The translations under genes were made by a program, and so were the position numbers. This document shows, one piece after another, positions 9,124 through 19,422 of a stretch of 64,000 nucleotides of DNA (position 1 is the stretch's first letter; every line of letters begins with the position of its first letter). This DNA is from Rhodoblastus acidophilus (GTDB lineage Bacteria > Pseudomonadota > Alphaproteobacteria > Rhizobiales > Beijerinckiaceae). Under the pieces are notes generated by a model. It saw nothing but the letters and a program-made list of their open reading frames with translations, was not told the DNA's origin and searched no databases. The stretch is taken from positions 682,001 to 746,000 of the forward strand of contig NZ_FYDG01000001.1 of assembly GCF_900187365.1 (NCBI RefSeq), given 5' to 3'.

Positions 9124-9684
9124 ATGAAGCCAGCTTTGTTTCTCGATCGGGATGGCGTCATCAACGTCGATCACGGCTATGTCAGCCGCCCCGAGGATTT
9201 TGAATTCACCGCCGGCGCGTTTCAGCTCGCCCGCGCCGGAGCGGAGGCGGATTGGCCGGTGATCGTCGTGACCAACCAGTCCGGCATCGCCCGCGGTTTT
9301 TACAGCGAGCAGGAGTTCTGCGAGCTGACCGCCTGGATGGTCGAGCGCTTCCGCGCCGAGGGCGCGCGCATCGCCGGCGTCTATCATTGCCCGCATCACC
9401 CGGAAGGCAGCGTCGACGCCTATCGCGCCGATCACGACTGGCGCAAACCCAAGCCAGGCATGTTTCTGGCCGCCCGCGACGATCTCGGCGTCGATCTGCA
9501 ACGCTCGATCATGGTCGGCGACCAGGGCTCGGACATCGAAGCCGCCGCCGCCGCCAAGGTGCCCGTGCGGATTCTGGTGCGCTCGGCCTATCAGAAGCCG
9601 TCGGCGGCCGAGCCGACCCATCAGGTGGCCTCGACCGTCGAAGCCGCCGCGCTGGTGCGCGCCCTGATTCAGGAGGCGCGCTGA
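9124..9684 (+). CDS. gmhB: D-glycero-beta-D-manno-heptose-1,7-bisphosphate 7-phosphatase
   Basis: GmhB removes the C7 phosphate from heptose 1,7-bisphosphate, between the kinase and adenylyltransferase steps of HldE. The 186-residue protein is a HAD-IIIA phosphatase: LFLDRDGVIN at residues 6-15 (Asp8 nucleophile, Asp10 acid/base), VVTNQSGIARG (motif II), RKPKPGM (motif III Lys) and MVGDQGSDIEAA (motif IV). In the E. coli enzyme a zinc loop has C-x-H and C-x-C ligands; here CPHHPEG keeps the first pair, while the second region reads DHDWRKP with no Cys. That loss is shared by many rhizobial HisB/GmhB-like proteins as I recall them. The ATG at 9124 begins the conserved strand. Histidinol-phosphatase-like activity is the main alternative. 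Confidence 0.85.
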   Translation: MKPALFLDRDGVINVDHGYVSRPEDFEFTAGAFQLARAGAEADWPVIVVTNQSGIARGFYSEQEFCELTAWMVERFRAEGARIAGVYHCPHHPEGSVDAYRADHDWRKPKPGMFLAARDDLGVDLQRSIMVGDQGSDIEAAAAAKVPVRILVRSAYQKPSAAEPTHQVASTVEAAALVRALIQEAR

Positions 9685-10014
9685 CCCTGCTGGCGCCAGG
9701 CGCGCCGATCCTGTCGGCGCGCCAAAATATAATCCCGGCATTGGCATTGCATCGGCGAGGCTGTCGCCTCGCCGCGGATCGGCGAGGCTGTCGCCTCGCC
9801 GCGGATCGGCGAGGCTGTCGCCTCGCCGCGGATCGGCGAGGCTGTCGCCTCGCCGCGGATCGGCGAGGCTGTCGCCTCGCCGCGGATCGGCGAGGCTGTC
9901 GCCTCGCCGCGGATCGGCGAGGCTGTCGCCTCGCCGCGGATCGGCGAGGCTGTCGCCTCGCCGCGGATCGGCGGGGCCGTCGCCTCGCCGTCAGGCGCAG
10001 ACCCGGAGGCCCCC
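9685..10014. other. Intergenic region dominated by a palindromic tandem array
   Basis: About 330 bases separate gmhB from the next gene. Nearly all of it from 9751 on is the 27-nt repeat array described separately; 9685-9750 shows no clear gene or terminator. Confidence 0.7.
9751..9990. repeat. Tandem array of 27-nt palindromic repeats, eight identical copies plus one degenerate
   Basis: Units begin at 9751, 9778, 9805, 9832, 9859, 9886, 9913 and 9940 and appear identical by eye; a ninth at 9967-9990 has several changes. Each unit contains an 8-bp perfect inverted repeat (GGCGAGGC and GCCTCGCC) around the 4-base loop TGTC, joined by the spacer GCGGATC, so the array could form eight or nine consecutive hairpins in DNA or RNA on either strand. 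There are no non-repeat spacers, so it is not CRISPR. Because the unit is a multiple of three and stop-free, several frames stay open through it, but no known protein pattern results. Confidence 0.95.
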
Positions 10015-10560
10015 GTGGAGACATCCATCCTCATCGCCTTGTCGCTGGCGCATATCGTGCTCGGCGCATCCGTCGCCTATCTCAACATCACCGCGGCCAA
10101 CGACCGCCTCAGGGCCGCCGCGCGGCGCGATGGCGCGCAATTGCGCGTCGCCCTGCGCGCCGAGATGGCGTCCCTGCTCGAATTCTGCACGAACAACCTC
10201 ACCCGCCTCGCCGGCGGGCGCAACGTGCTGTCGTCGCGCGCCTCCGTGTTCATCTATCGCGGCAATGTCGCGCGTCTCATCACGATGGAGCCGCATGAAA
10301 TCGCGGTGATCGTCGCGGCCTATTCCCGGATCGATTATCTCGACCACGTGCTCGCGGCCTCGATGACGCCGGTTGGCGTGATGATCTACAAGCCGCCGGC
10401 GGGCGCCTTCGCCACGGAGGAGATCGAGGAGGCGATGAATGTGGCGCGGCGCGCCTTGCAGGACGCCATCGCCACGCTCGACCGCGCCGACGCCGAACGC
10501 CGGGAGGAGGCGCCGCGGTTCCGGCTGCTGCGACAGGCGAAGAAACTGGCGCCGCGCTGA
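10015..10560 (+). CDS. Hypothetical membrane-anchored protein
   Basis: The 181-residue product starts with GTG at 10015, preceded by GGAGG at a good distance. An N-terminal hydrophobic helix (ILIALSLAHIVLGASVAYLNI, residues 5-25) suggests a single membrane anchor. The rest is mostly soluble and helical, including EIEEAMNVARRALQDAIATLDRADAERR, a possible coiled coil. I do not recognise the family. The start follows the palindromic array by 24 bases, so hairpins may influence its translation if both are on one transcript. The C-terminus is 81 bases from the opposed tRNA-Asp gene. Confidence 0.6.
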   Translation: METSILIALSLAHIVLGASVAYLNITAANDRLRAAARRDGAQLRVALRAEMASLLEFCTNNLTRLAGGRNVLSSRASVFIYRGNVARLITMEPHEIAVIVAAYSRIDYLDHVLAASMTPVGVMIYKPPAGAFATEEIEEAMNVARRALQDAIATLDRADAERREEAPRFRLLRQAKKLAPR

Positions 10561-10641
10561 CGCGAAGCTGCTCGGCTTCAGGGCCGTGATCAATGTTCGT
10601 TGTCGAGGTGATTGTTTCCGCCAAAATCCCGTGGATTTTGA

Positions 10642-10718
<77 letters not shown>

Positions 10719-11029
10719 GCGTCTCCGTCGAAGCCGTGTGGGCTTCCGTTCAGCGGATGACTGCGAATTAAGGCAGCGCGCCGCCTAAGTCAAGCGCCTG
10801 TACGACAAGTTTTTGTCAGTTTTTGAAAATGATGGGCGAATTCCGCGAAAACCGCCACGCCGCGCGGACGGGCGCACGCAGGAAAATCAAGCTTGAGCGG
10901 GGTAGGAACGCATGGCGCGGGACGCGCGCGCGAAACCGGCCGCGAATTGGCGCGCGGGCACACCCAGGCCGCCCCGAGGGGGGCGCCGCAATGGAATCGC
11001 TGAATCAGACGGGGAAGGACCGAATCGCG
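10719..11029. other. Intergenic region upstream of tRNA-Asp
   Basis: About 310 bases with no credible gene. Reading the minus strand toward the tRNA, TTGACT (complement of 10788-10793) followed by TTAATT-like sequence about 15-16 bases on may be the tRNA promoter. This is a weak match. Confidence 0.4.
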
Positions 11030-11695
11030 TCAGAAAACCCGGCTGGCCAATTTCCAGCGGGCCATTTCCGCCGAGGTCACCACGTGAATCGATGAGGAGG
11101 AGATCTGCTCGGCGGTGCGAATCAAATCGCGCGACACGCCCATGCGCGCGCTATACGCCATCAGTTGCGCGGCCATCGACCCATTGTCGTAGCGGCGCAC
11201 CACGCGCGAATCGAGCAGGCCGCCCTCCTCCTGGTTGGCGAACATGCGATGGATGCCGAGGGCGCTGCCCTGCGGCGCCACGCGCTTGCGGCCGCCCATG
11301 AAGGCGTAGACGCAGGCCGAGAGGCAATTGGCCGACAGGAACCGTCCGCCCCGCCCCTCGGGGGCCAGGCGGGCCACCACGGTGGCGGCGCCGATTCGGC
11401 GGAAGATCTGGCCCAGCTCCATCGACGCCATCACATAGCCGCCCTCCGAATGCAGGAAGATGACGGTGTGCAGGTCGCGGTCCCCGGCGTTGTCGCGCAG
11501 GAATTCGAGAAATTCGCCCGGCGTCGTATTGGTGATCTGGCCTTCCGCCACGATCGCCTTGGCGCCGTCGCCCAGCGGTTCCACGCGGAAGGTCATCGAA
11601 GCGGCCTGCGCGGCCGCCGACAGCGCGCCGACGAGCGCGGCGCCGCAAGCGAGCGTGCGGAATTTTCTTGCGAGCGCGCGCGAGACATTCGACAC
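11030..11695 (-). CDS. Periplasmic ClpP/crotonase-fold protein (COG3904-like serine protease candidate)
   Basis: The predicted 221-residue protein has a signal peptide (LACGAALVGALSAAAQAA, to about residue 32) and a ClpP/SppA-like core: HSEGGYVMASMELGQIFRR carries the oxyanion-hole glycines (~85), SANCLSACVYAFMGG the likely nucleophile Ser126, and GSALGIHRMF a candidate His149. This matches the COG3904 'predicted periplasmic protein' group, whose substrates are unknown. The frame stays open through the neighbouring tRNA-Val, and an ATG at 11713 even shares its A with the tRNA CCA end. GTG 11695 with GGAG seven bases upstream is the better start and gives a clean signal peptide. Its mRNA may be released from a tRNA-Val precursor transcript. 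Confidence 0.75.
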   Translation of the reverse strand: MSNVSRALARKFRTLACGAALVGALSAAAQAASMTFRVEPLGDGAKAIVAEGQITNTTPGEFLEFLRDNAGDRDLHTVIFLHSEGGYVMASMELGQIFRRIGAATVVARLAPEGRGGRFLSANCLSACVYAFMGGRKRVAPQGSALGIHRMFANQEEGGLLDSRVVRRYDNGSMAAQLMAYSARMGVSRDLIRTAEQISSSSIHVVTSAEMARWKLASRVF

Positions 11696-11712
11696 GGGAA
11701 TTCTCCAGGACA

Positions 11713-11789
11713 TGGTGGGCGGTGACGGTCTCGAACCGCCGACCCTCTCGGTGTAAACGAGATGCTCTACCAACTGAGCTAACCGCCCT
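11713..11789 (-). tRNA. tRNA-Val (anticodon TAC), CCA encoded
   Basis: The acceptor stem GGGCGGT pairs perfectly with ACCGCCC. The D-arm is TAGCTCAGTTGGTAGAGC, the anticodon loop CGTTTACACC gives TAC (Val), and the T-arm is GTTCGAGAC. CCA is encoded, and its final A is the first base of an in-frame ATG of the downstream gene. Confidence 0.95.
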
Positions 11790-11875
11790 CGCCGCCCCGC
11801 GCAGTCCTAGTGGAGGCGCGGAAAATGGCTCACAAAGCTATTAGGACGCCCGAGGCGCCCTGGCAAGACTTTCTC

Positions 11876-11919
11876 TTGAACCTATGAAAACCCGGCGAAC
11901 GCGCGTCCGCCAGGTTCAA
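11876..11919 (-). terminator. Hairpin terminator downstream of hupB
   Basis: Read on the minus strand, AACC-TGGCGGAC pairs imperfectly with GTTCGCC-GGGTT around a GCGC loop and is followed by a short T run. An outer inverted repeat (TTGAACCT at 11876 and AGGTTCAA at 11912) lengthens the stem. It lies 20-60 bases after the hupB stop. Confidence 0.6.
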
Positions 11920-11941
11920 CCTGTGTCCGCGAACGAAGCGA

Positions 11942-12220
11942 TTACTTGTTGATCAAGGTCTTCAGCTGCGCGCCCGGCTTGAAGCGCACGCTCTTGGACG
12001 CGGGAATCTTGATCTCTTCGCCGGTCGCGGGATTGCGGCCCTTGCCTTCGGCGCGCTCCTTGACCGAAAAGGTGCCGAAACCGACGAGGCGGACTTCCTC
12101 ACCGTTCTTCAACGCCTGGGAAATGGCGTCGATGACCGCGTCGAGCGCGGCGCCGGCGGCGGCCTTGGAGGATTCCGTCGCCTCCGCGACCACGTCGATC
12201 AGTTCGGCTTTGTTGGTCAT
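11942..12220 (-). CDS. hupB: DNA-binding protein HU
   Basis: This histone-like protein (92 residues) binds and bends DNA as a dimer. The sequence is a full HU: MTNKAELIDVVAEATESSKAAAGAALDAVIDAI for the helical dimerisation part, GFGTFSVKERAEGKGRNPATGEEIKIPASKSVRFKPGAQLK for the beta arms, with the conserved RNPATG tip. ATG 12220 has GGAG at proper distance; longer in-frame extensions lack family similarity. Its place after lon matches the usual alphaproteobacterial order clpP-clpX-lon-hupB. Confidence 0.97.
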   Translation of the reverse strand: MTNKAELIDVVAEATESSKAAAGAALDAVIDAISQALKNGEEVRLVGFGTFSVKERAEGKGRNPATGEEIKIPASKSVRFKPGAQLKTLINK

Positions 12221-12520
12221 GTGAAACTCCTGTCTGTGCGGCGCGCTCTCTATGACGGCCTTGTTGTTTCCCCCGGCGCGGACCGCCGTCCGAATGCAGC
12301 TTGATCCACGCCGTGACGAGAAGGCCGATGCGGCGCTGCTCGAATCGTAACGCGACGACGGGGCTACTTTTGATGCGAATCCTAGACAAAGCAAGGGACT
12401 CCGCGCGGGAAAGACGAAAAAAAACCAGGAAAAACGGGGGATTTTCCCCTGTCTCGCACAAAAATGAAAAAGGCCGGAGCCTCACGGCTCCGGCCTCGAA
12501 ATCGCTTGAAAAAGGGGCGG
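12221..12520. other. Intergenic region between lon and hupB
   Basis: About 300 bases. The lon-proximal part holds the terminator listed separately; the rest is presumably the hupB leader and promoter. No additional gene is supported. Confidence 0.6.
12460..12495 (-). terminator. Intrinsic terminator of lon
   Basis: A perfect 10-bp stem (GGCCGGAGCC at 12472-12481, GGCTCCGGCC at 12486-12495) with a 4-base loop is followed, in the direction of lon transcription, by TTTTTCATTTTT. This is a textbook factor-independent terminator 25 bases past the lon stop. Confidence 0.9.
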
Positions 12521-14947
<2,427 letters not shown>

Positions 14948-15101
14948 GATCTCATCCTTTGGTCACGGCGACCGCACCCCGCGTTGCAAGGTCCGGGCCG
15001 CCCACGGAATTCCTCGGATCGGCCTCTTGCGAGCGCCGAGCCGCATTCCGTGCGCCGTCCGATCCTTCGCTAGGCCTCGGCGGCGTGGGGCGTACCGACG
15101 G

Positions 15102-15130
15102 AAATGGGGCGTCTCCGCCCCAGTTTCAAG
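15102..15130 (-). promoter_or_regulatory. Consensus sigma-32 (RpoH) heat-shock promoter of lon
   Basis: On the minus strand CTTGAAA is followed by 14 bases and CCCCATTT, matching the RpoH consensus CTTGAAA-N11-16-CCCCATNT at every defined position. It points at lon, leaving a leader of about 145-150 bases. The spacer and -10 also form a short GC-rich inverted repeat (GGGGCG/CGCCCC). Confidence 0.8.
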
Positions 15131-15156
15131 TTCGCCCCTGCGCATTGCTGCGGCTT

Positions 15157-15190
15157 AGGCCCCGGCGCGCCGCTGAGCGCGCCCGGGCCT
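15157..15190 (-). terminator. Hairpin downstream of clpX
   Basis: AGGCCCGGGCGCGC and GCGCGCCGGGGCCT form a strong stem ten bases past the clpX stop, but without a T run. It may slow or end clpX transcription or stabilise the 3' end. Confidence 0.45.
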
Positions 15191-15199
15191 TGATTCGAC

Positions 15200-16465
15200 C
15201 TAGGCGCTGGCGCCTGTTTTCTCGGCGCGCTCCGCATAGATATACAGCGGCTTGGCCTTGCCATCGACCACTTCGGGGCCGATCACCACCTGCTCCACGC
15301 CTTCGAGGCCCGGCAGGTCGAACATGGTGTCGAGCAGGATGCCTTCCATGATGGAGCGCAGGCCGCGCGCGCCGGTCTTGCGCTCGATGGCCTTGCGCGA
15401 GATGACGTTGAGCGCCTCGTCCTGGAACGACAGCTCGACATTCTCCATCTCGAACAGGCGCTGGTACTGCTTGACCAGGGCGTTCTTCGGCTCCGTCAGG
15501 ATGCGCTTCAGCGCCTCCTCGTCGAGGTCTTCGAGCGTGGCGATCACCGGCAGACGGCCGACGAATTCGGGGATCAGGCCGAACTTGAGCAGGTCTTCAG
15601 GCTCCACCTGGCGGAAGATTTCGCCGCTGCGGCGCTCATCCGGGCCTTCGACGCGGGCCTGGAAGCCGATGGACGTCTTCTGGCCGCGATTCGAAATGAT
15701 CTTGTCGAGGCCGGCGAAGGCGCCGCCGCAGATGAACAGGATGTTGGTCGTGTCCACCTGCAGGAATTCCTGCTGCGGGTGCTTGCGGCCGCCCTGGGGC
15801 GGGACCGAGGCCACCGTGCCTTCCATGATCTTCAGCAGGGCCTGCTGCACGCCCTCTCCCGACACGTCGCGGGTGATCGAGGGATTGTCCGACTTGCGGG
15901 AGATCTTGTCGATTTCGTCGATATAGACGATGCCGCGCTGGGCGCGCTCGACATTGTAGTCGGACGCCTGCAGCAGCTTCAGGATGATGTTCTCCACGTC
16001 CTCGCCGACATAGCCGGCTTCGGTGAGCGTGGTGGCGTCCGCCATGGTGAACGGCACGTCGAGGATGCGCGCAAGCGTTTGCGCAAGGAGCGTCTTGCCG
16101 GAGCCGGTGGGGCCGGCCAGCAGGATGTTCGACTTCGCCAGCTCCACATCGGAATGTTTGGTGGCGTGGTTCAGCCGCTTGTAGTGGTTGTGCACAGCAA
16201 CCGACAGCACGCGCTTGGCCGAGAACTGGCCGATCACGTAATCGTCGAGAACCTTGCAGATTTCCTTCGGCGTGGGGATGCCGTCGCGGGTCTTGACCAG
16301 CGCGGACTTGTTCTCCTCGCGAATGATGTCCATGCACAATTCGACGCATTCGTCGCAGATGAACACCGTCGGGCCTGCGATCAGCTTGCGCACTTCGTGC
16401 TGGCTTTTGCCGCAGAACGAACAGTACAGCGTGTTCTTCGAGTCGCTGGCGCCAACCTTGCTCAT
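15200..16465 (-). CDS. clpX: ATP-dependent Clp protease ATP-binding subunit ClpX
   Basis: ClpX unfolds substrates and feeds them into ClpP. The 421-residue protein has the N-terminal zinc finger (Cys15, Cys18, Cys37, Cys40 in [12 protein letters not shown]...FICDEC), Walker [14 protein letters not shown] (~118), Walker [16 protein letters not shown], and the pore region [15 protein letters not shown] 16465 has GGAGAG upstream; the open extension before it is not conserved. It follows clpP with a gap of about 280 bases on the same strand. Confidence 0.98.
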   Translation of the reverse strand: MSKVGASDSKNTLYCSFCGKSQHEVRKLIAGPTVFICDECVELCMDIIREENKSALVKTRDGIPTPKEICKVLDDYVIGQFSAKRVLSVAVHNHYKRLNHATKHSDVELAKSNILLAGPTGSGKTLLAQTLARILDVPFTMADATTLTEAGYVGEDVENIILKLLQASDYNVERAQRGIVYIDEIDKISRKSDNPSITRDVSGEGVQQALLKIMEGTVASVPPQGGRKHPQQEFLQVDTTNILFICGGAFAGLDKIISNRGQKTSIGFQARVEGPDERRSGEIFRQVEPEDLLKFGLIPEFVGRLPVIATLEDLDEEALKRILTEPKNALVKQYQRLFEMENVELSFQDEALNVISRKAIERKTGARGLRSIMEGILLDTMFDLPGLEGVEQVVIGPEVVDGKAKPLYIYAERAEKTGASA

Positions 16466-16742
16466 TAATCTCTCCTTGGCCGCCGGTTTGGGCCCGAGCG
16501 GCCGGTCTGGGGCATGTTGCGGCCGCGCCGCGCCCACTTTCCGCCGCCGGACCGACGATCAGCGCGCCCCTTTCGACGCTCCGGGTTCATTCGCACCGAT
16601 CGGTCAGTTTAAGCCGATCGCCGCCAATGACAAGCTCTGCCGCTGAGAGCGGCGATTCATCATGACCGGCCGCGGGCGGCCGGCTCCTTTTTCAGCGCAG
16701 ATTCGGACCCGGAGGCGGAGCCGACTCCGGGAGTCCGCGCGA

Positions 16743-17378
16743 TTACTTCTTCTCTTCGACCTTATCGTCGGGACGCTTGCTGAGCACATTGTCGATCAGG
16801 CCGAAAGCCTGCGCCTCCTCGGCGGACATGAAGTGATCGCGATCGAGCGTCTTCTCGATCGTGTCGTAGTCCTGGCCGGTGTGCTTCACATAAACTTCAT
16901 TCAACCGCTTCTTCACCTTCATTATGTCCTCAGCATGGCGAAGAATATCGGAGGCCTGGCCCTGGAACCCGCCCGAGGGCTGGTGGACCATGATGCGGGC
17001 GTTCGGCAGCGCGAAGCGCATGCCCGCCTCGCCGCCGCACAGCAGCAGCGAACCCATCGAGGCGGCCTGGCCGACGCAGAGCGTCGAAACCTTCGGCTTG
17101 ATGAACTGCATGGTGTCGTAGATCGCCATGCCCGCCGTGACCACGCCGCCCGGCGAGTTGATGTACATGGAGATTTCCTTCTTGGGATTCTCCGCTTCCA
17201 GGAACAGCAACTGGGCGATGATCACCGAGGCCATATTGTCTTCGACGGCGCCCGTCAGGAACACGATGCGTTCGCGCAGCAGACGCGAATAAATATCGAA
17301 GCCGCGCTCGCCGCGTGGCGTGTTCTCGATGACCTGCGGAATGAGATATTGGTTATAGACGTCGATCGGATCGCGCAT
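16743..17378 (-). CDS. clpP: ATP-dependent Clp protease proteolytic subunit ClpP
   Basis: ClpP forms the tetradecameric serine-protease chamber that works with ClpX/ClpA. The 211-residue product shows the catalytic triad Ser107 ([11 protein letters not shown]), His132 (IMVHQPSGG) and Asp181 (TLDRDHFMS), and the INSPGG strand at 74-79. Length is normal. It lies between tig and clpX, the usual order. Confidence 0.98.
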   Translation of the reverse strand: MRDPIDVYNQYLIPQVIENTPRGERGFDIYSRLLRERIVFLTGAVEDNMASVIIAQLLFLEAENPKKEISMYINSPGGVVTAGMAIYDTMQFIKPKVSTLCVGQAASMGSLLLCGGEAGMRFALPNARIMVHQPSGGFQGQASDILRHAEDIMKVKKRLNEVYVKHTGQDYDTIEKTLDRDHFMSAEEAQAFGLIDNVLSKRPDDKVEEKK

Positions 17379-17823
17379 GGATCATCCCTTGAACCTTCCG
17401 GCTGCGCCCGTTTCATCGGACGCAGCCACACAGCCATCATCGCCAACATAATGAGCTTTCGCCCGGTGGCAATGGCCGCGCTGCTCACACAAAACTGTCA
17501 TGCAAATCCGGGGCCGTTCCGAGCGCGACGCGCTCCCAAAGCCCCGGCCATGACAAAATATCCCCGAACGCTAGCAGCTCCAAGCTGAATAAACCTTAAA
17601 TATCTCACGGATTTGCAAAGGTTTTTCCTGACCCTGCGTCATATCAAAACAAAACGCGCCCGCACGCTTTGGCGCAGGCGCGTCGTTCGAAATGAGGCGG
17701 CGTTTGGTGAATTTTCGCAACGGCGCATCGCGAGGGCCGGAAACCAATCGCACGAAAATTCGCCAGGGCGGCGGATTTCCATGCGAGCTGATGCGGCTGT
17801 CGGCGCGCCGTCGAAAAGACGCG
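17379..17823. other. Intergenic region between tig and clpP
   Basis: About 445 bases without a supported gene; overlapping small frames look like shadows. It holds the tig terminator (17645-17683) and presumably the clpP promoter, which I could not fix by consensus. Confidence 0.6.
17645..17683 (-). terminator. Probable intrinsic terminator of tig
   Basis: On the minus strand an imperfect stem (CGCGCCTGCGC against GCGTGCGGGCGCG) is followed by TTTTGTTTTG, about 140 bases past the tig stop. Confidence 0.6.
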
Positions 17824-19179
17824 TTACGCCTGTTCGTCGTCCAGCGGCTTGAACAATTCTTCCTTGGACACAGTCTTTTCAGTGACCTTGGCCTTGGCGA
17901 GAATGTGGTCGATGACCTTGTCCTCGAAGATCGGGGCGCGAATCTGGGCCAGCGCCTGCGGGTTCTTCTGGTAATAGTCCCACAGCATCTTTTCCTGGCC
18001 GGGGAACGCGCGGGCCTGCTCGACAATACCGCGAGTCACCTCATCTTCCGTGACCTGGACGCCGGCCGAATCGCCCACTTCGGCGACGACCAGACCCAGG
18101 CGCACGCGGCGCTCGGCGATTCGGCGGTAGTCGGCGCGCTGCGCCTCCTCCGTCGTGCCTTCGTCCTCAAAAGTCTTGCCGGTCGAGCGCTGCTGCGCCA
18201 TGGCCTGGTTCCAGATGCCCTGGAATTCCTGCTCCACCAGCTCCTGCGGCAGGTCGAAGGAATATTTCTTGTCGAGCGCGTCGAGCAGGGCGCGCTTCAG
18301 CTTGTCGCGCGACGCCTTGGCGTAATCGCCCTTGATGCGGTCGGCGACGCCCTCGCGCAGCTTTTCGGCGCTCTCGAAGCCGAAGCCCTTGGCGAATTCG
18401 TCGTCCACAGCCTGTTCGCCGGGGGCGGCGACGGCGGTGACCTTGACGTCGAACACCGCTTCCTTGCCGGCGAGGTTCTCGGCGGAATAATCGGCCGGGA
18501 ATGTCACGGTGACCTTCACGTCGTCGCCGACCTTGGCGCCGACGAGCTGGTCTTCAAAACCGGGGATGAACTGGCCGGAGCCGAGCACGAGATCGACGCC
18601 CTGCGCCGTGCCGCCTTCAAACGCCTCGTCGCCGATCTTGCCGACGAAGTCGATGGTCAGCTTGTCGTCCTTTTCGGCGCCGGCGCCCTCTTCGCGGGCA
18701 TTGTAGGGGCGGTTGCGCTCGACCAGCCGCTTGATGCTGTCCTCGATGTCGGATTCGGGAACCTCGGCGACGAGGCTCTCGATCTCGACGTCATCAAAGG
18801 TTCCGACCTCGATGGTCGGCAGGATCTCGAAGGCGACGGAGAAGGTGAGGTCGCCGTTGGCCTCCAGAACCTTTTCCATTTCGCCCCGGTCTTCCGGGAA
18901 ATTGAACTTGGGCGCGCCGGCGAGGCGCAGCTTGTTGTCGTCGAGAATCTTCTGCTGGGCGGCGTTGACCGCCTCCTGCACCACGTCGCCCATGATCGAC
19001 TTGCCATAGACGCGCTTGAGGTGGCCGACCGGCACCTTGCCGGGGCGGAAGCCCTTGATCTGGACCTTGTCCTTCATGCTCGCGATCTGCGCGTCGAGCT
19101 TTTCGGCCAGTTCGCCCGCGGGAAGAACCACCTGATATTCGCGCTTCAGCCCCTGCGAGAGCGTTTCCGTAGCCTGCAT
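17824..19179 (-). CDS. tig: Trigger factor, ribosome-associated chaperone and peptidyl-prolyl isomerase
   Basis: Trigger factor binds ribosomal protein L23 and shields nascent chains. The 451-residue product has the three family parts: ribosome-binding domain with the signature GFRPGKVP (~40-50), the FKBP-type PPIase region ([48 protein letters not shown], ~160-210), and a long helical C-terminal chaperone domain. ATG 19179 begins the conserved [21 protein letters not shown]; further extension runs into tRNA-Leu. It lies 65 bases after that tRNA on the same strand. Confidence 0.98.
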   Translation of the reverse strand: MQATETLSQGLKREYQVVLPAGELAEKLDAQIASMKDKVQIKGFRPGKVPVGHLKRVYGKSIMGDVVQEAVNAAQQKILDDNKLRLAGAPKFNFPEDRGEMEKVLEANGDLTFSVAFEILPTIEVGTFDDVEIESLVAEVPESDIEDSIKRLVERNRPYNAREEGAGAEKDDKLTIDFVGKIGDEAFEGGTAQGVDLVLGSGQFIPGFEDQLVGAKVGDDVKVTVTFPADYSAENLAGKEAVFDVKVTAVAAPGEQAVDDEFAKGFGFESAEKLREGVADRIKGDYAKASRDKLKRALLDALDKKYSFDLPQELVEQEFQGIWNQAMAQQRSTGKTFEDEGTTEEAQRADYRRIAERRVRLGLVVAEVGDSAGVQVTEDEVTRGIVEQARAFPGQEKMLWDYYQKNPQALAQIRAPIFEDKVIDHILAKAKVTEKTVSKEELFKPLDDEQA

Positions 19180-19244
19180 CTCCAAAACCTTTTTTCTTCC
19201 TGCCGGGCGGACCCGGAACCGTCGAAACCTGGGGAAAGCGCGTG

Positions 19245-19329
19245 TGGTGCGGGCGGAGGGACTCGAACCCCCAAGACTTTCGTCACCGGAACCTAAATCC
19301 GGCGCGTCTACCAGTTCCGCCACGCCCGC
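19245..19329 (-). tRNA. tRNA-Leu (anticodon TAG), CCA encoded
   Basis: The gene is 85 nt with the long variable arm of class II tRNAs. Acceptor stem GCGGGCG pairs with CGCCCGC, anticodon loop GATTTAGGTT gives TAG (Leu), the variable arm is near GGTGACGAAAGTC, and the T-arm is GTTCGAGTCC. Confidence 0.95.
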
Positions 19330-19422
19330 GCGCTGTGTAAGGCGCGCTCTATAGCAACGCGCGCGAGAGTCCGCAGCAAAAAAATGGCGGGCGCCGCCGG
19401 TTGCGGGAAAATTCGCGCCGGC

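Noticed and set aside
9751-9990. CRISPR array
   Set aside because: The 27-nt repeats are directly adjacent, with no unique spacers and no cas genes.
9509-10298. Repeat proteins encoded through the 27-nt array on either strand
   Set aside because: The frames are open only because the unit is a stop-free multiple of three; the peptides are Arg/Ala repeats with no start signal, and on the plus strand they overlap gmhB and the next gene.
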